Positions 1 through 9,845 of a stretch of DNA of 64,000 nt are shown in pieces (position 1 is the first letter of the stretch; each line of letters starts with the position of its first letter). The notes beneath the pieces were generated by a model that saw only the letters and a program-made list of their open reading frames with translations, had not been told where the DNA came from and did no database searches. Origin of the DNA: Montifringilla adamsi. Its lineage: Eukaryota; Chordata; Aves; Passeriformes; Passeridae. The stretch lies in the NCBI GenBank assembly GCA_017590115.1, contig JAGGNK010008337.1:1116001-1180000 (forward strand), written 5' to 3'. The position numbers were made by a program, and so were the translations under genes.

Positions 1-450
1 TATCTCTCAGCAGCCTGTTCCATCTTTAGCCATTTATTTCCATTTGCTGGCTGCTCAGTGACAGAGGGGAGTTTGACAGTGCTCAGTTGAACTCGACGCT
101 ACACCAGCCCCTGTCACAGCAGGTATTTTATTTCAGCTATCACTGCTCTTCACTCCCCCAGTGACATGAAATTTGAATCTGTTTATTTTCACATATCCCT
201 GAGATAAAGAAATTATGCGTTTTTTTTTATTTTTTTTAAATTTTTTTTATTTTCACAAGTGGAAAGAACCAGGACAGAGGCAGGATGTCTGTGCCCAGAG
301 GGCATTTGAACACAAACACCCCATCATCACTTTTATAAAGAGAGGATAAAATTATTCTTCTAGGCACAGGGGTCCCATGCTTATCCCAAACACATCTTCA
401 CAGCCCAAAGTCAGCAGAGAGCACGTGGTAAGGAAAGGAACATCACTTAC
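1..450 (-). other. PLCB1: PLCB1 intron (partial)
   Basis: This is the 5' part of the intron that follows the exon at 451-504, cut by the window edge. It holds a T-rich stretch at about 220-252 made of three runs of eight or more T interrupted by A. I see no other element. Confidence 0.85.
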
Positions 451-504
451 TTCTTCAGAGGAATGCGCCCCTCCGGAGTCACCTGCAGCTTGAGTTTTGT
501 GTAG
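451..504 (-). CDS. PLCB1: PLCB1 internal exon, start of EF-hand region
   Basis: This short 54-bp exon completes the Ala codon from the preceding exon and encodes YTKLKLQVTPEGRIPLK plus two bases (AA) of the next codon, expected to be Asn. The peptide is the start of the PLC-beta1 EF-hand-like region, which follows the PH domain. It is identical to the mammalian sequence as I remember it, consistent with strong constraint. On the minus strand the acceptor is ctctccacag/CTACAC and the donor CTGAAGAA/gtaagt. The next exon (continuing IYRLFSADRK in known PLCB1) would lie left of position 1. The exon is tiny but supported by reading-frame continuity, both splice sites and order within the protein. 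Confidence 0.95.
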
Positions 505-2936
505 CTGTGGAGAGAAAAGCACCCTGCTTTATTTTTACAGCATTTGCAAGGACCTCTCCACCAGCTTCCTAGCTCTGGGCTAGTGCTCTGGTCATGTGGC
601 AAGTCTCATTCAGCTCTTTCTCCCAGTATGAAAACATGTTGGGATATCATTATTGACTGCAAACCTTCTACTGTCTGTCCTGAGATGACTGTAAATGAGT
701 TTTGCACTAACATCATCTGGTGAAAAATGTGGCAGTGCTTAAATATTTCAAAGGAGATTTTGTTTTGTTAAAAAACTCAGCTTTTTCACTTCACCCACTG
801 GTCTGCCAGAAGAAGAAGAAACTGCATGGTTCTAATAAACTTTCCTTTTCTTCCCAACAGAAAATGCCATTAGCAACCACTTCAAAAACCAAGTGCATGC
901 TAAAACTAGGATAACTGGGATAGGAACATTTCCACAAATCTTTGACTCCCCACAGTTTTGTCTTCTGGAAACTGAAGCCTTTTGTGCTACTGTGTCACCA
1001 AGCACAACTCCCAGCACTGAGGGAGATTAAAACAAAAAAATCACAGCAGTTATTAAAAAAAAAAAAACAAAGTTTCTTTTATTTTGCCTTCTATTTTTTC
1101 AAATTTTTGACTATATTTTGGTGACATTGAGTGTTTTTCTCTACAACCAAGGAAGTTAGAAATAACAGAAGATGGGGAAAAGCTGTTTATTATTGCACTT
1201 CCAATGCTCCAAGGAACTGAATGTCAGAAAGAAAAAACCCTTCATTCTGCTCGAATGCAATCTGGTTTTCTCTTTCAACAAAAGGGTTCTGATAGGACTC
1301 CAAGCAACCCTTTGCTTAGTACACTAATTATAATGGGGAAATAATTTAATCTTCAAAGTCATACATTTCTTAAGTGACTGATTTGGCATCCGTGCAGAGG
1401 AGCTGGGAAACCTTACGGTTTCCAAGTGATTTATTAATTAGTGGAAAAAGACACAGGAATGCCATGCTTGCCTGCCACTGAATCCACACAGTGTGTCCAG
1501 TGACTTCATCTTTAATTAATATGGCTTGAAAAACTGCCAAAGAACAGCTCCAGCCACGGAGCTCTGCTGTAGCGTGTGATGACACATTTCTCCCCTGATT
1601 TGGGTAGGGAAGGGCCCATTAGGTACAGCCCCAACCCTCCCCACCACAGACCTGTCAGCAGAGCCCACGGGGCACCTGGGCATTTCAGGGGCAGGGAATT
1701 GTAGAACCTAATGCCCCTCCAAACCCATCTCCAGCCTGTGGAGCTGAAGGAAGGCACCAGCTCAGGTGGGCACATTCCCCACTGCCAGCACGCAGGGCCA
1801 ACAGGGAATGTTAAATGTTCTCATCCATTTGGGATTTTGTTTGCCTAAAACATCCCTGCTGCCCCAGCACACCATTATCAGACACAATGCTGTATTCCAG
1901 CAACATCCACCCTTCAGAGCTGCCTCAGAATTCCTGTGGACTCCAGCTGCACCACAGCAAACAGCACGGGGAGCAAACACACCCCCACAGATGCACATCC
2001 CTCCTTCCCACAACAGGCACCTGTGGCTCTGTGGGACTCAAGTTCAGCCCTCTGGAACGTTCTGACTCTGGGTGCAGCTAATGGAAGCAGCCATTCACAG
2101 CCTCAGAAAGCCCAGAAAAGGGGAGGTTAATTTGGAGAGAAGCAGGTTTGAGGAAGGTAAGCTTAGTATTTAGCTGGACTGAGCCCCTGGCTGTGAGCAG
2201 GGGAAGGTGTTTGGGGGAGACACTAAGCTGACTTTACACAGCTAACTCACAGGCTGGGGAGGTGCAGCCCCTCTTTCAGAAGCCCAAAAGGCCAGTGAGT
2301 ATCCCAGTTCAACACCAGAACTTTCTGGCAGACTTTGCCACGCTCTTCTCAAAGCTCTTTCCACAAAACTGCATCTCATCAGCTGAGAATTGCTAATTTC
2401 AGGTTTAGCTCTCTTCCCTTTCAGGTGTGTATTTCACCCCAAACCTTCTCACCAACAGCTTTTGTGCTTCGTGCAAAGCAACTCGGAATCTGCCCACTGT
2501 GCCAAGCAATCCAGAGGAATGAATTTTCTCTGGATCACATGGAAACCACAGAGATTGGACTGAGAAATAGGGACTTCTGGCATTTCTCTTTTTTGTTTTG
2601 TTATCAATAAAAGACAAAAAGGAAAACAAACCAGAAGCAAGTCAGTCTAGAGTATTCTTTCTTTTTAAATGCAGACCTTCAAGGGGCAGGGAGCATTCAA
2701 TTCTGACTTTTTCTGCAATGATTTAATAGTTTGCCAGGAGAACCCTAAAAAGGATTTTTGTTTAGATGACTTCTAGATAACAGGCTTTTTAGACCCACAG
2801 GAACCAAGACCTGTGTTTACAGAAGTGACAAATCACCAGAGCAGAAACAATAGATGACAAGGTGAGTAAGAAGCGTGGAGGAAAATGACGCAGAGGGAAG
2901 AGCAACACCCACAGGGTGACATCGAGGGCCACTCAC
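505..2936 (-). other. PLCB1: PLCB1 intron, 2.4 kb
   Basis: This intron lies between the exons at 2937-3016 and 451-504, with GT at 2936 and AG at 505 on the minus strand (phase 2). It contains ordinary AT-rich sequence with A runs near 1053-1067 and a somewhat GC-richer block at about 1590-2080. The overlapping open frames there on both strands (up to 99 codons) have no recognisable domain. I see no diagnostic repeat. Confidence 0.9.
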
Positions 2937-3016
2937 GCTTTTTCCAGAAACGCGTCCCTTGACATGTTCTGTGCCAACAAATTTGTTGCCAAACTGAACA
3001 CTTCATCTGACCATTC
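2937..3016 (-). CDS. PLCB1: PLCB1 internal exon, end of PH domain
   Basis: This is the next PLCB1 exon downstream in the transcript, 80 bp long. It encodes [20 protein letters not shown] followed by DAFLEK and the first two bases of an Ala codon. The peptide is the C-terminal amphipathic helix of the PLC-beta PH domain and the linker into the EF hands. Mammalian PLCB1 has EWTNEV at its start, so only the first few residues vary. The acceptor on the minus strand is tctcttcacag/GAATGG, preceded by a good pyrimidine tract, and the donor is AAAAGC/gtgagt. It enters in phase 0, matching the exon at 8886-9026, and leaves in phase 2, matching the exon at 451-504. The intron separating it from the upstream exon is 5869 bp. 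Confidence 0.95.
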
Positions 3017-3188
3017 CTGTGAAGAGAAAAAGTGAATAAATGAGGCTCAGTTTAAATGTTTACTGACACGATGCAACACATTTTTGAAAATTATGCTTTG
3101 AAAAAAAGGGTCTAATTAAAGCCTGAACTTGATTTTTCCAATTACATCTTCCCTCCTCATCTGTGAGACCTGTTTTTCTCAGGCTACC

Positions 3189-3214
3189 AAAAAAAAAAAA
3201 AAAAAAAAAAAAAA
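3189..3214. repeat. 26-nt poly(A) homopolymer
   Basis: This is an uninterrupted run of A on the plus strand, and hence poly(T) in the PLCB1 transcript sense, about 170 bp before the acceptor of the exon at 2937-3016. It is not attached to a recognisable retroposon. Confidence 0.95.
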
Positions 3215-3432
3215 GAAGACTGTTACAAATTGAAGTCCTGACTCTATCCAAGATAAGAAACAAGCTTAAAAACTCCCCAGCCAGCAGAAATACACAGGAG
3301 TACATTTCAATTACTCTGATGTGCAAGGAAGATGCAACTCCAAAGAACTCTTTCTCCCTGATTGTGCATCCTTACACTGTGTTCCTATCCCTCACTAAAT
3401 ATTTTCCCCCTTCCTGGTGTAGGGAAGAAATG

Positions 3433-3560
3433 CCATAGAATCATGGAATGGTTTGTGTTGGAAGGGATGTCCAAGAGGATGCAGACCCAAGCCCCTGCCA
3501 TGGGCAGGGACACCTTCCCCTAGACCAGGCTGCTCCACACTGCTCCAGTCCTTCCCTTGC
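3433..3560 (-). mobile_element. CR1 LINE 3'-end fragment
   Basis: The plus strand reads atagaatcatggaatgg, then ttggaagggatgtcc, then ccctgccatgggcaggga and ccttcccctagaccaggctg. This is the reverse complement of the avian CR1 3' UTR, which ends in ATTCTATGATTCTATG-like repeats. The element is therefore a 5'-truncated CR1 inserted in the same orientation as PLCB1. The left edge at the ATTCTATG end is clear. The right edge fades after about 3560. It is clearly diverged and non-coding. Confidence 0.85.
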
Positions 3561-6500
3561 ATCCCTGACCCTTCCTGGGCTCCCAGCAGGGCTGAACCAA
3601 GATGGTAAACTGAAGTTTAGACTCTCAGAGTTTGTGCTGCTCTCCTATCTTGCAGGTCTCTCCCACAGCTTTTCATGAACAGCTTCATTGTGTTTTTCCT
3701 TTCTAACTTGGTGCTTATTCACAACCTTTAATTGCAAACCTTTTTCATCACAACTGTGGTTTTGGATTGGCTTTGTTTCACCCCACTGAAAGAAAGGGAA
3801 GAAAACAAGCAAAGCCTTTTCAAACAATGTGATTTTTTTTTTTTGTTTAGTTGACAAAGCTTTCAGTTTTGTTCCAAACTAAAGTTATGTTTCCTTTCAT
3901 AACAGTCCAAATCCAAAATTCCCACTGCCACACTCTTTGGGAAGTATTCCCTTCTCCTTGGTCTTTCTTTTTCTTGAGAAAAAAATATATACTAAAAAAA
4001 AAAAAACAAGGAGGATTCCATTCTGACAAAAATGGATAGGGATGGGAAGTGTCATTGACTTCCAATGAAACAAATGTTCCTATGTCAGTTTGGAGCTTAG
4101 AGCTTGTTTTACCTAAAAAACCTCATTTTTCCACATGACCAGGTGATTGATTTGAGAAGCTGGGGGGTTTTCCATCTTCTTTATATGCTAAGGTTTTTTC
4201 CCTGATGTTACCAGACCTTGTTCCTGAAAGTGGTCTCCCACCTGTGCTCCCAAGGACAAGGCTGCCTGCATGCCCAGTGTTTTAGTGGCCTTTGATGTCC
4301 TCCAGCTCTCAGGTGCTGGAGCCCATCCCATTCACACCTCACCCCTCAGCAACAGAGGAAACACCTGTGGCTGGTGTTTCTGGAAGAGAAACCTTCTTCC
4401 CTCAGACACAGACTTGTTCTGGAGGCAAAATCAGTGCTGCTCAGATAGTCCTCCCTCCACCTTCCTGTGACCACTGCCATTCCTCTTTAATTGCTTTTCC
4501 TCCTTAGGTCTAGTTTGAAAAAATCAGGGGTGTGAGAAAGCAGAGGAGGAGGAGTCGGGCTCGTTAGCAACACAACTGCTTTGCTGTGAGTCCTGGAACA
4601 GAGAGCGTATTAAGCGCAGCATCTGTTTTTCTTCTTGGCAACTCATTTTTCCAGGCTCAAAATAGGCTCATCTTGTAAACACTGCTTTGTTTAGGCACTA
4701 ATAATAGCTGCTCAGACTTCTCCCTGTGACACTAAGGGCCACAGAGACTAACAGCAACACAAAATACTATCTGGAAATCGAAAATACACTGGCTTTTAAC
4801 AGATCTTGATAGACTGTTTTCATCCTGCTGCTTCTGCTGGGCTTGAAGCTGAAATATTTTGTGTAAAACACAAGTAGGGCGCTTCAAGAGTATCCCACAC
4901 CCCCAGCTCTTCCTTTTCTTTGTCCGAATGCTTGTTGACAGGAATGTAAGGGGAACTCACTCATTATGTGCCTGTCACACACATTATTTATATAAGCAGC
5001 CTTGCCATTTGTTCCATTCTGTTCCTTTGCTGGCTTTTCCTGGCTCTCCAAAGCAACCCCATGGCTCTTGCCAAACGTTCTGAGGGCTACCTGCAGGCTG
5101 AGCCATTCCTAACCAGGTCAAGCAACACTGGCTCATTGTCTCTCCCATTTTAGGGTCCAGCCACCCCAGAGCCCCAGCCAAAAAGCCAAGATCAGAGAAT
5201 CTGCCAAGGATCACATCATCTCTGCAGCCGCTGATCCGAACCCCTGGCAGGAGGGGGAACAACAGCATTGAGGACAGAGCTTAAAAAACAAAGAGATGCT
5301 TGGGACTGACATTGCTGGGCTCTCACCAAGCTGTGAGCCAAGGTGTGCCTTGCTGCTTCAGCCACCAAAAGGCTCCATTTCCTTGGGTTTGCTGCATGGC
5401 AGAGAGCAGAGCCCACACCCCAAACCCATAGCAGTGATTCCAGCAGGCAGAGCTCAGGGAGAGCACGCCAAGGGATGGAGGGCTGCTGTGTGGAGAGCAA
5501 ACAGCAGCCTCTGCACAGATGTGACACAACAGGAAAATAGAAATCTGGGCTTTTTCAAACAGGGCTGCAGCAGTGCCAGCAAACCCAGCACTGATCCCTT
5601 ATGAGAGCAGAAGGACTCGGCCTTCTGATCTTCAACTCCAAGCAAGCCACATCCATCATGCTAAGAGGGAGCTTCCTGGACTGGATCCCCTCCTGGCTGT
5701 GTCCTGCCACGCCAGTTCATCTTCTGCCATTCCTGTGAACTTTGCTGACAAGCCATTCAGCTGTTCAGTGCTTTGGCAGGTAGCACATGAGCAGCGGCTC
5801 CTTTGGAAATGCTCAGTGCAGTAATCTCTCTTCCTCTGCACGCATCAGGATACCATACAACATTCAGTGCAACACAAGAGATGAGACCTTTTTCATAAGA
5901 AAAGGCAGCACAGAGCCTTGAAAACACTTCCTTCAAATCATACCTGACTACGTATGAAGGCAATGTTCCTCACATATTTCTTTTTGGTGGGAGGTTAACA
6001 AAGCAAGCTGCTGAAATTCTCCCTTTCAGAATTTAATTAAAAAAAAAAAAACGTATCAAATGGATGTGACTTTACTTTATTCTACTGATCAAGCTCTAAC
6101 ATACACCGGGGAAGCTAGAAAAAGAAAGATGTATGCTGGAAAGAATAGTATAGCGTGACTTGTGAATCATCCTTCATGACATCATTTTACTTATGGAGGA
6201 ATTCATCAGCTCTTAGTGATGCGCTTTACCCAAAGCTCATCAAACTGAGGAGAAAGATTTCCTGTGGCTCTGACAGGGGCCTGCATGGCCAGGATTGGCA
6301 GTGCAGAGAGAAAAGGGCTGCCACGAGAGGCACCAAAGGGAGAGAGAGGAAAGAGGAGGGAACAAAGAGATGCTCACTCCTGAATCTGCTGGATTTGGGA
6401 AGAGAGTGAACTGCTATAGGAGCAGCCAGAGGTTGATGGGCTGGACTTCTTCATGTTGGGAGTGGAGAGAGAGAAAAGGAGCATTTGCTCAGAACAGGGT

Positions 6501-8425
6501 TTGAGAATAAACTCTGCTGCTTCTGCAGCAATCTGTGGGTGCTCACAAATAAATCCTACCCCATACAGGCACTCTCAGCTGAAAAGAAGTGAGTGCTCTC
6601 TCAGTGCTGCTTCTCTCCCCCCCAGGACACACCTTCCTGCCTGCCCTTTAGACCAGGGCCTAATGAATTTCAAGCTGCATTCTTTGATCAAAGCAGGTGC
6701 CCCTCAGCTGATCACTGATGTGCTTTAAGCATCAGTTACTTTCTCCTGAAGGAAGGAACATAAACCAGCACACTGATGTTTCCATGAGGCAAGCTGAATG
6801 ATCCAAGACTTGCATTCTCCTACTTTTCCCATAACTTGGCCAGTGGATGTGACAAGCAGAGTTTGTAGCAGAAAAGGCAGCCCTCTGCAAAGGGAGAAAA
6901 TCCTCCAATGGAAGGATTTAACTGCCTCATTAAGACCATTACAGTTTACTGTGCCTTTCTCCTTAAGGGAGGGCTGGTCAACACTTGAAAAACAAAGTAT
7001 CCCAAACAAAGGGTTAACCAAAAATATTCATACACTGAAAAAGAAAGGTGGGAGAGATTTCTATGGCACTTGCTTTCCCTGGAACATTAGAAGGGTCTAA
7101 ATTTGCAAGCGTGGCGCTGAAAACGTCTTGTACTGACACTGCTCCCCAGAGCTCCCTGAGAGATGACTTGTGCCTGATGTGCTTATTTATTGCACTTGCT
7201 CTGAGTCACTGCATGGGGCCCAGAGACAGTAAAGACCAAATTCTGTGTTCTGGTTCATATAAAGTTGGTAAACAGGTTAAAAAGGGAAGAAGTTTTAGAT
7301 GTGTTCAACATTGATCAAAACTGTTTTGATTCAAACAATCAGGATATTTAACATGACCTCAAAGCACACACAGTTAACCTGCAATGCCTTAAAAATTGCA
7401 TTCCCAGGCCACAGCTGATCAAATATTAATTTATTTGCTCTATTGCATTTACAAATAAAAAGGAAGACTCAGATTCTTAGTTACTCGGATGGTAGGAGTT
7501 ACTTAAGATTTAGAGCAGCCAAGCTTTTACAAAATATGATTTTATCCAATTTAAGGTTCCATTATCAAACAGAAAATAGCCCTAAAATACCCATTTCTGT
7601 GCTGTTTTAGTAAATAGATTATGGCTCACTGACTGCTGGCTAGACAGGAAAGTGAAAAAGATGAACATAAGCTTCTGATTTGGGTGATTTTCCCTGCTCC
7701 TTGATAAGGGACAGCAATTTCTGCTGGTAAAGCTTTAGCATACCTTTTCATTTTCCTTCATAAGCATAGCTCCTTTTTTTCTCCTGAAGAGTTATTTCAA
7801 TTGCTTTCATTTCTGCAGTGTTAAGATATCTCACCCTGTAGAGCTCTGCATTCTCAAGCCTAAGAACAGCACTTCCCTCTCAGCTCTTTGTGGACCACCA
7901 CAAACTCCTTCTGTCTCTATTCTTCTGTGTCAAAGAAAAACTGGAAATGACGGTTTTTCCAATTGGCTAAAGAAGATTAGCAGAAATGGGAATTTGGCAA
8001 GCAGAAATGTCCCCTCCTTGCTGAAGGCTTTCATCCTGTGACCTTTTTGCACCTGGCCTAACAATCCTTGTTGCCTGTGAGGTGACAAAATAATCCCTTG
8101 CTGTTGTTAAATCCCAGCAGGCTGCAGAGAACCTCTTTTCAGACACTCTGGTGAAGTCCAGGATGTAAAAATGCCCTGTGGAAATTGTTCTGTGCGTGGA
8201 TGCCTGCAGGCTGGGAGCAGAGCCTGCCCACGTGAGTGGAAGTGGAGAGAGGAGAAGCTTTGGGATGTCTGCTTGAAATAGATAAAGTAAAAGTTCCCAC
8301 TTCATTAAACAGAATTGAATGGTAGAGAAATTGCAAGAAGGAGGAAAAAACCCAAACCCAAATATCCTAAGTGTAGTTTTAAGTTGTGAATTGGACAGAG
8401 GAAACTGATGGACCTGCATGGAAAA

Positions 8426-8468
8426 AAATACTTTTCTAAGGCAATGAAAAAGCCTTAGAAAAGTATTT
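8426..8468. repeat. Perfect inverted repeat (17-bp arms, 9-nt loop)
   Basis: The left arm aaatacttttctaaggc (8426-8442) is the exact reverse complement of gccttagaaaagtattt (8452-8468), separated by aatgaaaaa. A third, direct copy of the core acttttctaagg follows at 8471-8482. The stem is AT-rich and too short for a standard pre-miRNA. It may be a small fold-back element or a local templated-mutation product. Confidence 0.9.
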
Positions 8469-8885
8469 CTACTTTTCTAAGGAAAAAAAAGTCTTATCAA
8501 GAGCTCTCAGCAGGCAAAATGTGATGCTCCTCCTGAAATATTGATGTGGGTTTGGGGAGCCACAGTGTAACATCTCATCCCTGAGTTAAAATTTGTGCGT
8601 AGCACTATTTTTACTGTCATTATTTGGGCTTTACAAGCAACGTTCTGAACACGAGCCCACTTACCAGGGGCGTAAATCTTGCTGAATAAACTCCTTTGGA
8701 AAAAAACCCACAAAACAAAAAAAGATTGCACATTTCTTCTTGGGAACTGAGTGGCCCAGCTCCAGAACAGAACTGTGCTTCATCTCACAGCAACTCCCAC
8801 TTTTAGCTCAGTTATCCCTATCTCGAAGCACTACTTCCAAAGCCTGAATTTGCCATGCCAGCTCTTCATCTGTCAGGTGTGTTAC

Positions 8886-9026
8886 CTTTGCTATGTCATC
8901 TTGGAATGCCACCAGGTTCAGGTAGGATATATTGACCAGGTCTGGGCCATACACGACAGTGATCATGCGATTTTCCAGGCGGCCTCCCGCGTTCCCAGCG
9001 TCCAGCAGCTCGCGCAGCTTCGGGTC
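8886..9026 (-). CDS. PLCB1: PLCB1 internal exon, PH-domain half
   Basis: This internal exon of phospholipase C beta-1, the Gq-activated enzyme that splits PIP2 into IP3 and diacylglycerol at the plasma membrane, encodes 47 residues. It starts [20 protein letters not shown], runs through [20 protein letters not shown] and ends FQDDIAK. I recognise this as the PLC-beta1 sequence after the basic segment near residue 83, and the VNIS..NLVAFQ stretch is the beta-strand end of the N-terminal PH domain. On the minus strand the acceptor is cccctgcag/GACCC and the donor GCAAAG/gtaaca. The exon is 141 bp, phase 0 at both ends. Its 5' half is notably GC- and CpG-rich compared with the AT-rich intron around it. 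From memory, PLCB4 and PLCB3 are clearly different here, so the paralogue call is firm. One residue (GG where mammals have a single G) seems to be inserted. Confidence 0.95.
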
Positions 9027-9628
9027 CTGCAGGGGAAACAACCACCCAGGGATCAAAACCTGCTGCAAATATATGGCACTGAAAGAGGGGCAAAAATGGC
9101 AAACTTCCACTTTGAAAATCTGTGTCATTCTGAACATTCTAAACGTGTTGGCCTGTTGGTTCTCATCTGGTTAATGACTCATTAAAATACTTAAAGTTAT
9201 TAACCCAGAATAAAAAGGAAATCAGTGCTGTAAATCCTCCAAAGCCTTTGAGCTCTATGTTGGTGCTGTACAGGCTCAGAGCTGTCCAGCTGATGGCTGC
9301 ACATTCCTATTTTCAGTTATTTTGCTGCAGAAGTTAAGCAAACACAAACTGTCTTGCTTGTCAAAACAACACAATCTGTCCAAAGGCTACTGTCCTCAGC
9401 AGGGATTTTAATGGATTTTAGATAAAATGAGAACTTAGTTTTTCCTAAGGAATTAAGAAGACGTCTGGAATTAACTTTCTGAAACTCTATGAAATGGGTA
9501 ACGGAAGTTTGGCATTGCTCTCCTCTTTCTTCTTCTTGTTCAACAGGTCATGTATTATTGAAATTATTAGTTATATTCCATTTAGATTTAGCTTTTAGCC
9601 TTTCCCCCCCGCCCCGTTCATATCCAAT

Positions 9629-9845
9629 ACAGAATCATAGACTCATCTAGGTTGGAAAAGACCTTTCAGAGCATCGAGTCCAACTGCTCCTCCTGCACTG
9701 CCAAAGCCACCACTAGCCCATGTCCCCAAATGCCACATCCACACGTCTGTTAAACCCCTCCAGGGATGGTGACTCAAGCCCTTCCGTGGGCTCCTTGTTC
9801 CAGCCTGACAGAGGAGTCACCAGCTAGCACTTCTCTGAAGGAAAG
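9629..9845 (-). mobile_element. CR1 LINE 3'-end fragment
   Basis: The plus strand begins acagaatcatagactcat and continues with ggttggaaaagacctttc, cactgccaaagccaccacta, atgtccccaaatgccacatc, and ccagggatggtgactc. These are landmarks of the CR1 3' region in reverse complement. The ATTCTATG-type 3' end is at 9629. The match is clear to about 9815 and weaker to about 9845. The element is 5'-truncated and lacks ORF2 coding sequence. Confidence 0.88.

Larger units (their letters stand above)
3017..8885 (-). other. PLCB1: PLCB1 intron, 5.9 kb
   Basis: This intron lies between the exons at 8886-9026 and 2937-3016 (phase 0). It contains a 26-nt A run at 3189-3214, a CR1 fragment near 3433-3560 and a perfect 17-bp-arm hairpin at 8426-8468. 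Between about 3560 and 8420 I see only unremarkable intron sequence. The open frames in it (up to 150 codons at 7967-8419) read as chance frames. Confidence 0.9.

Noticed and set aside
7967..8419. 150-codon minus-strand frame next to PLCB1 exons
   Set aside because: It lies between two exons that are directly adjacent in the protein, so it cannot be constitutive coding sequence, and it shows no domain.
8426..8468. Hairpin as a microRNA precursor
   Set aside because: The stem is only 17 bp, AT-rich, and the flanks do not extend the pairing, so it is below the usual size of a Drosha/Dicer substrate.
8751..9185. Plus-strand 144-codon frame across the PLCB1 exon
   Set aside because: It is the antisense shadow of the real exon on the minus strand.
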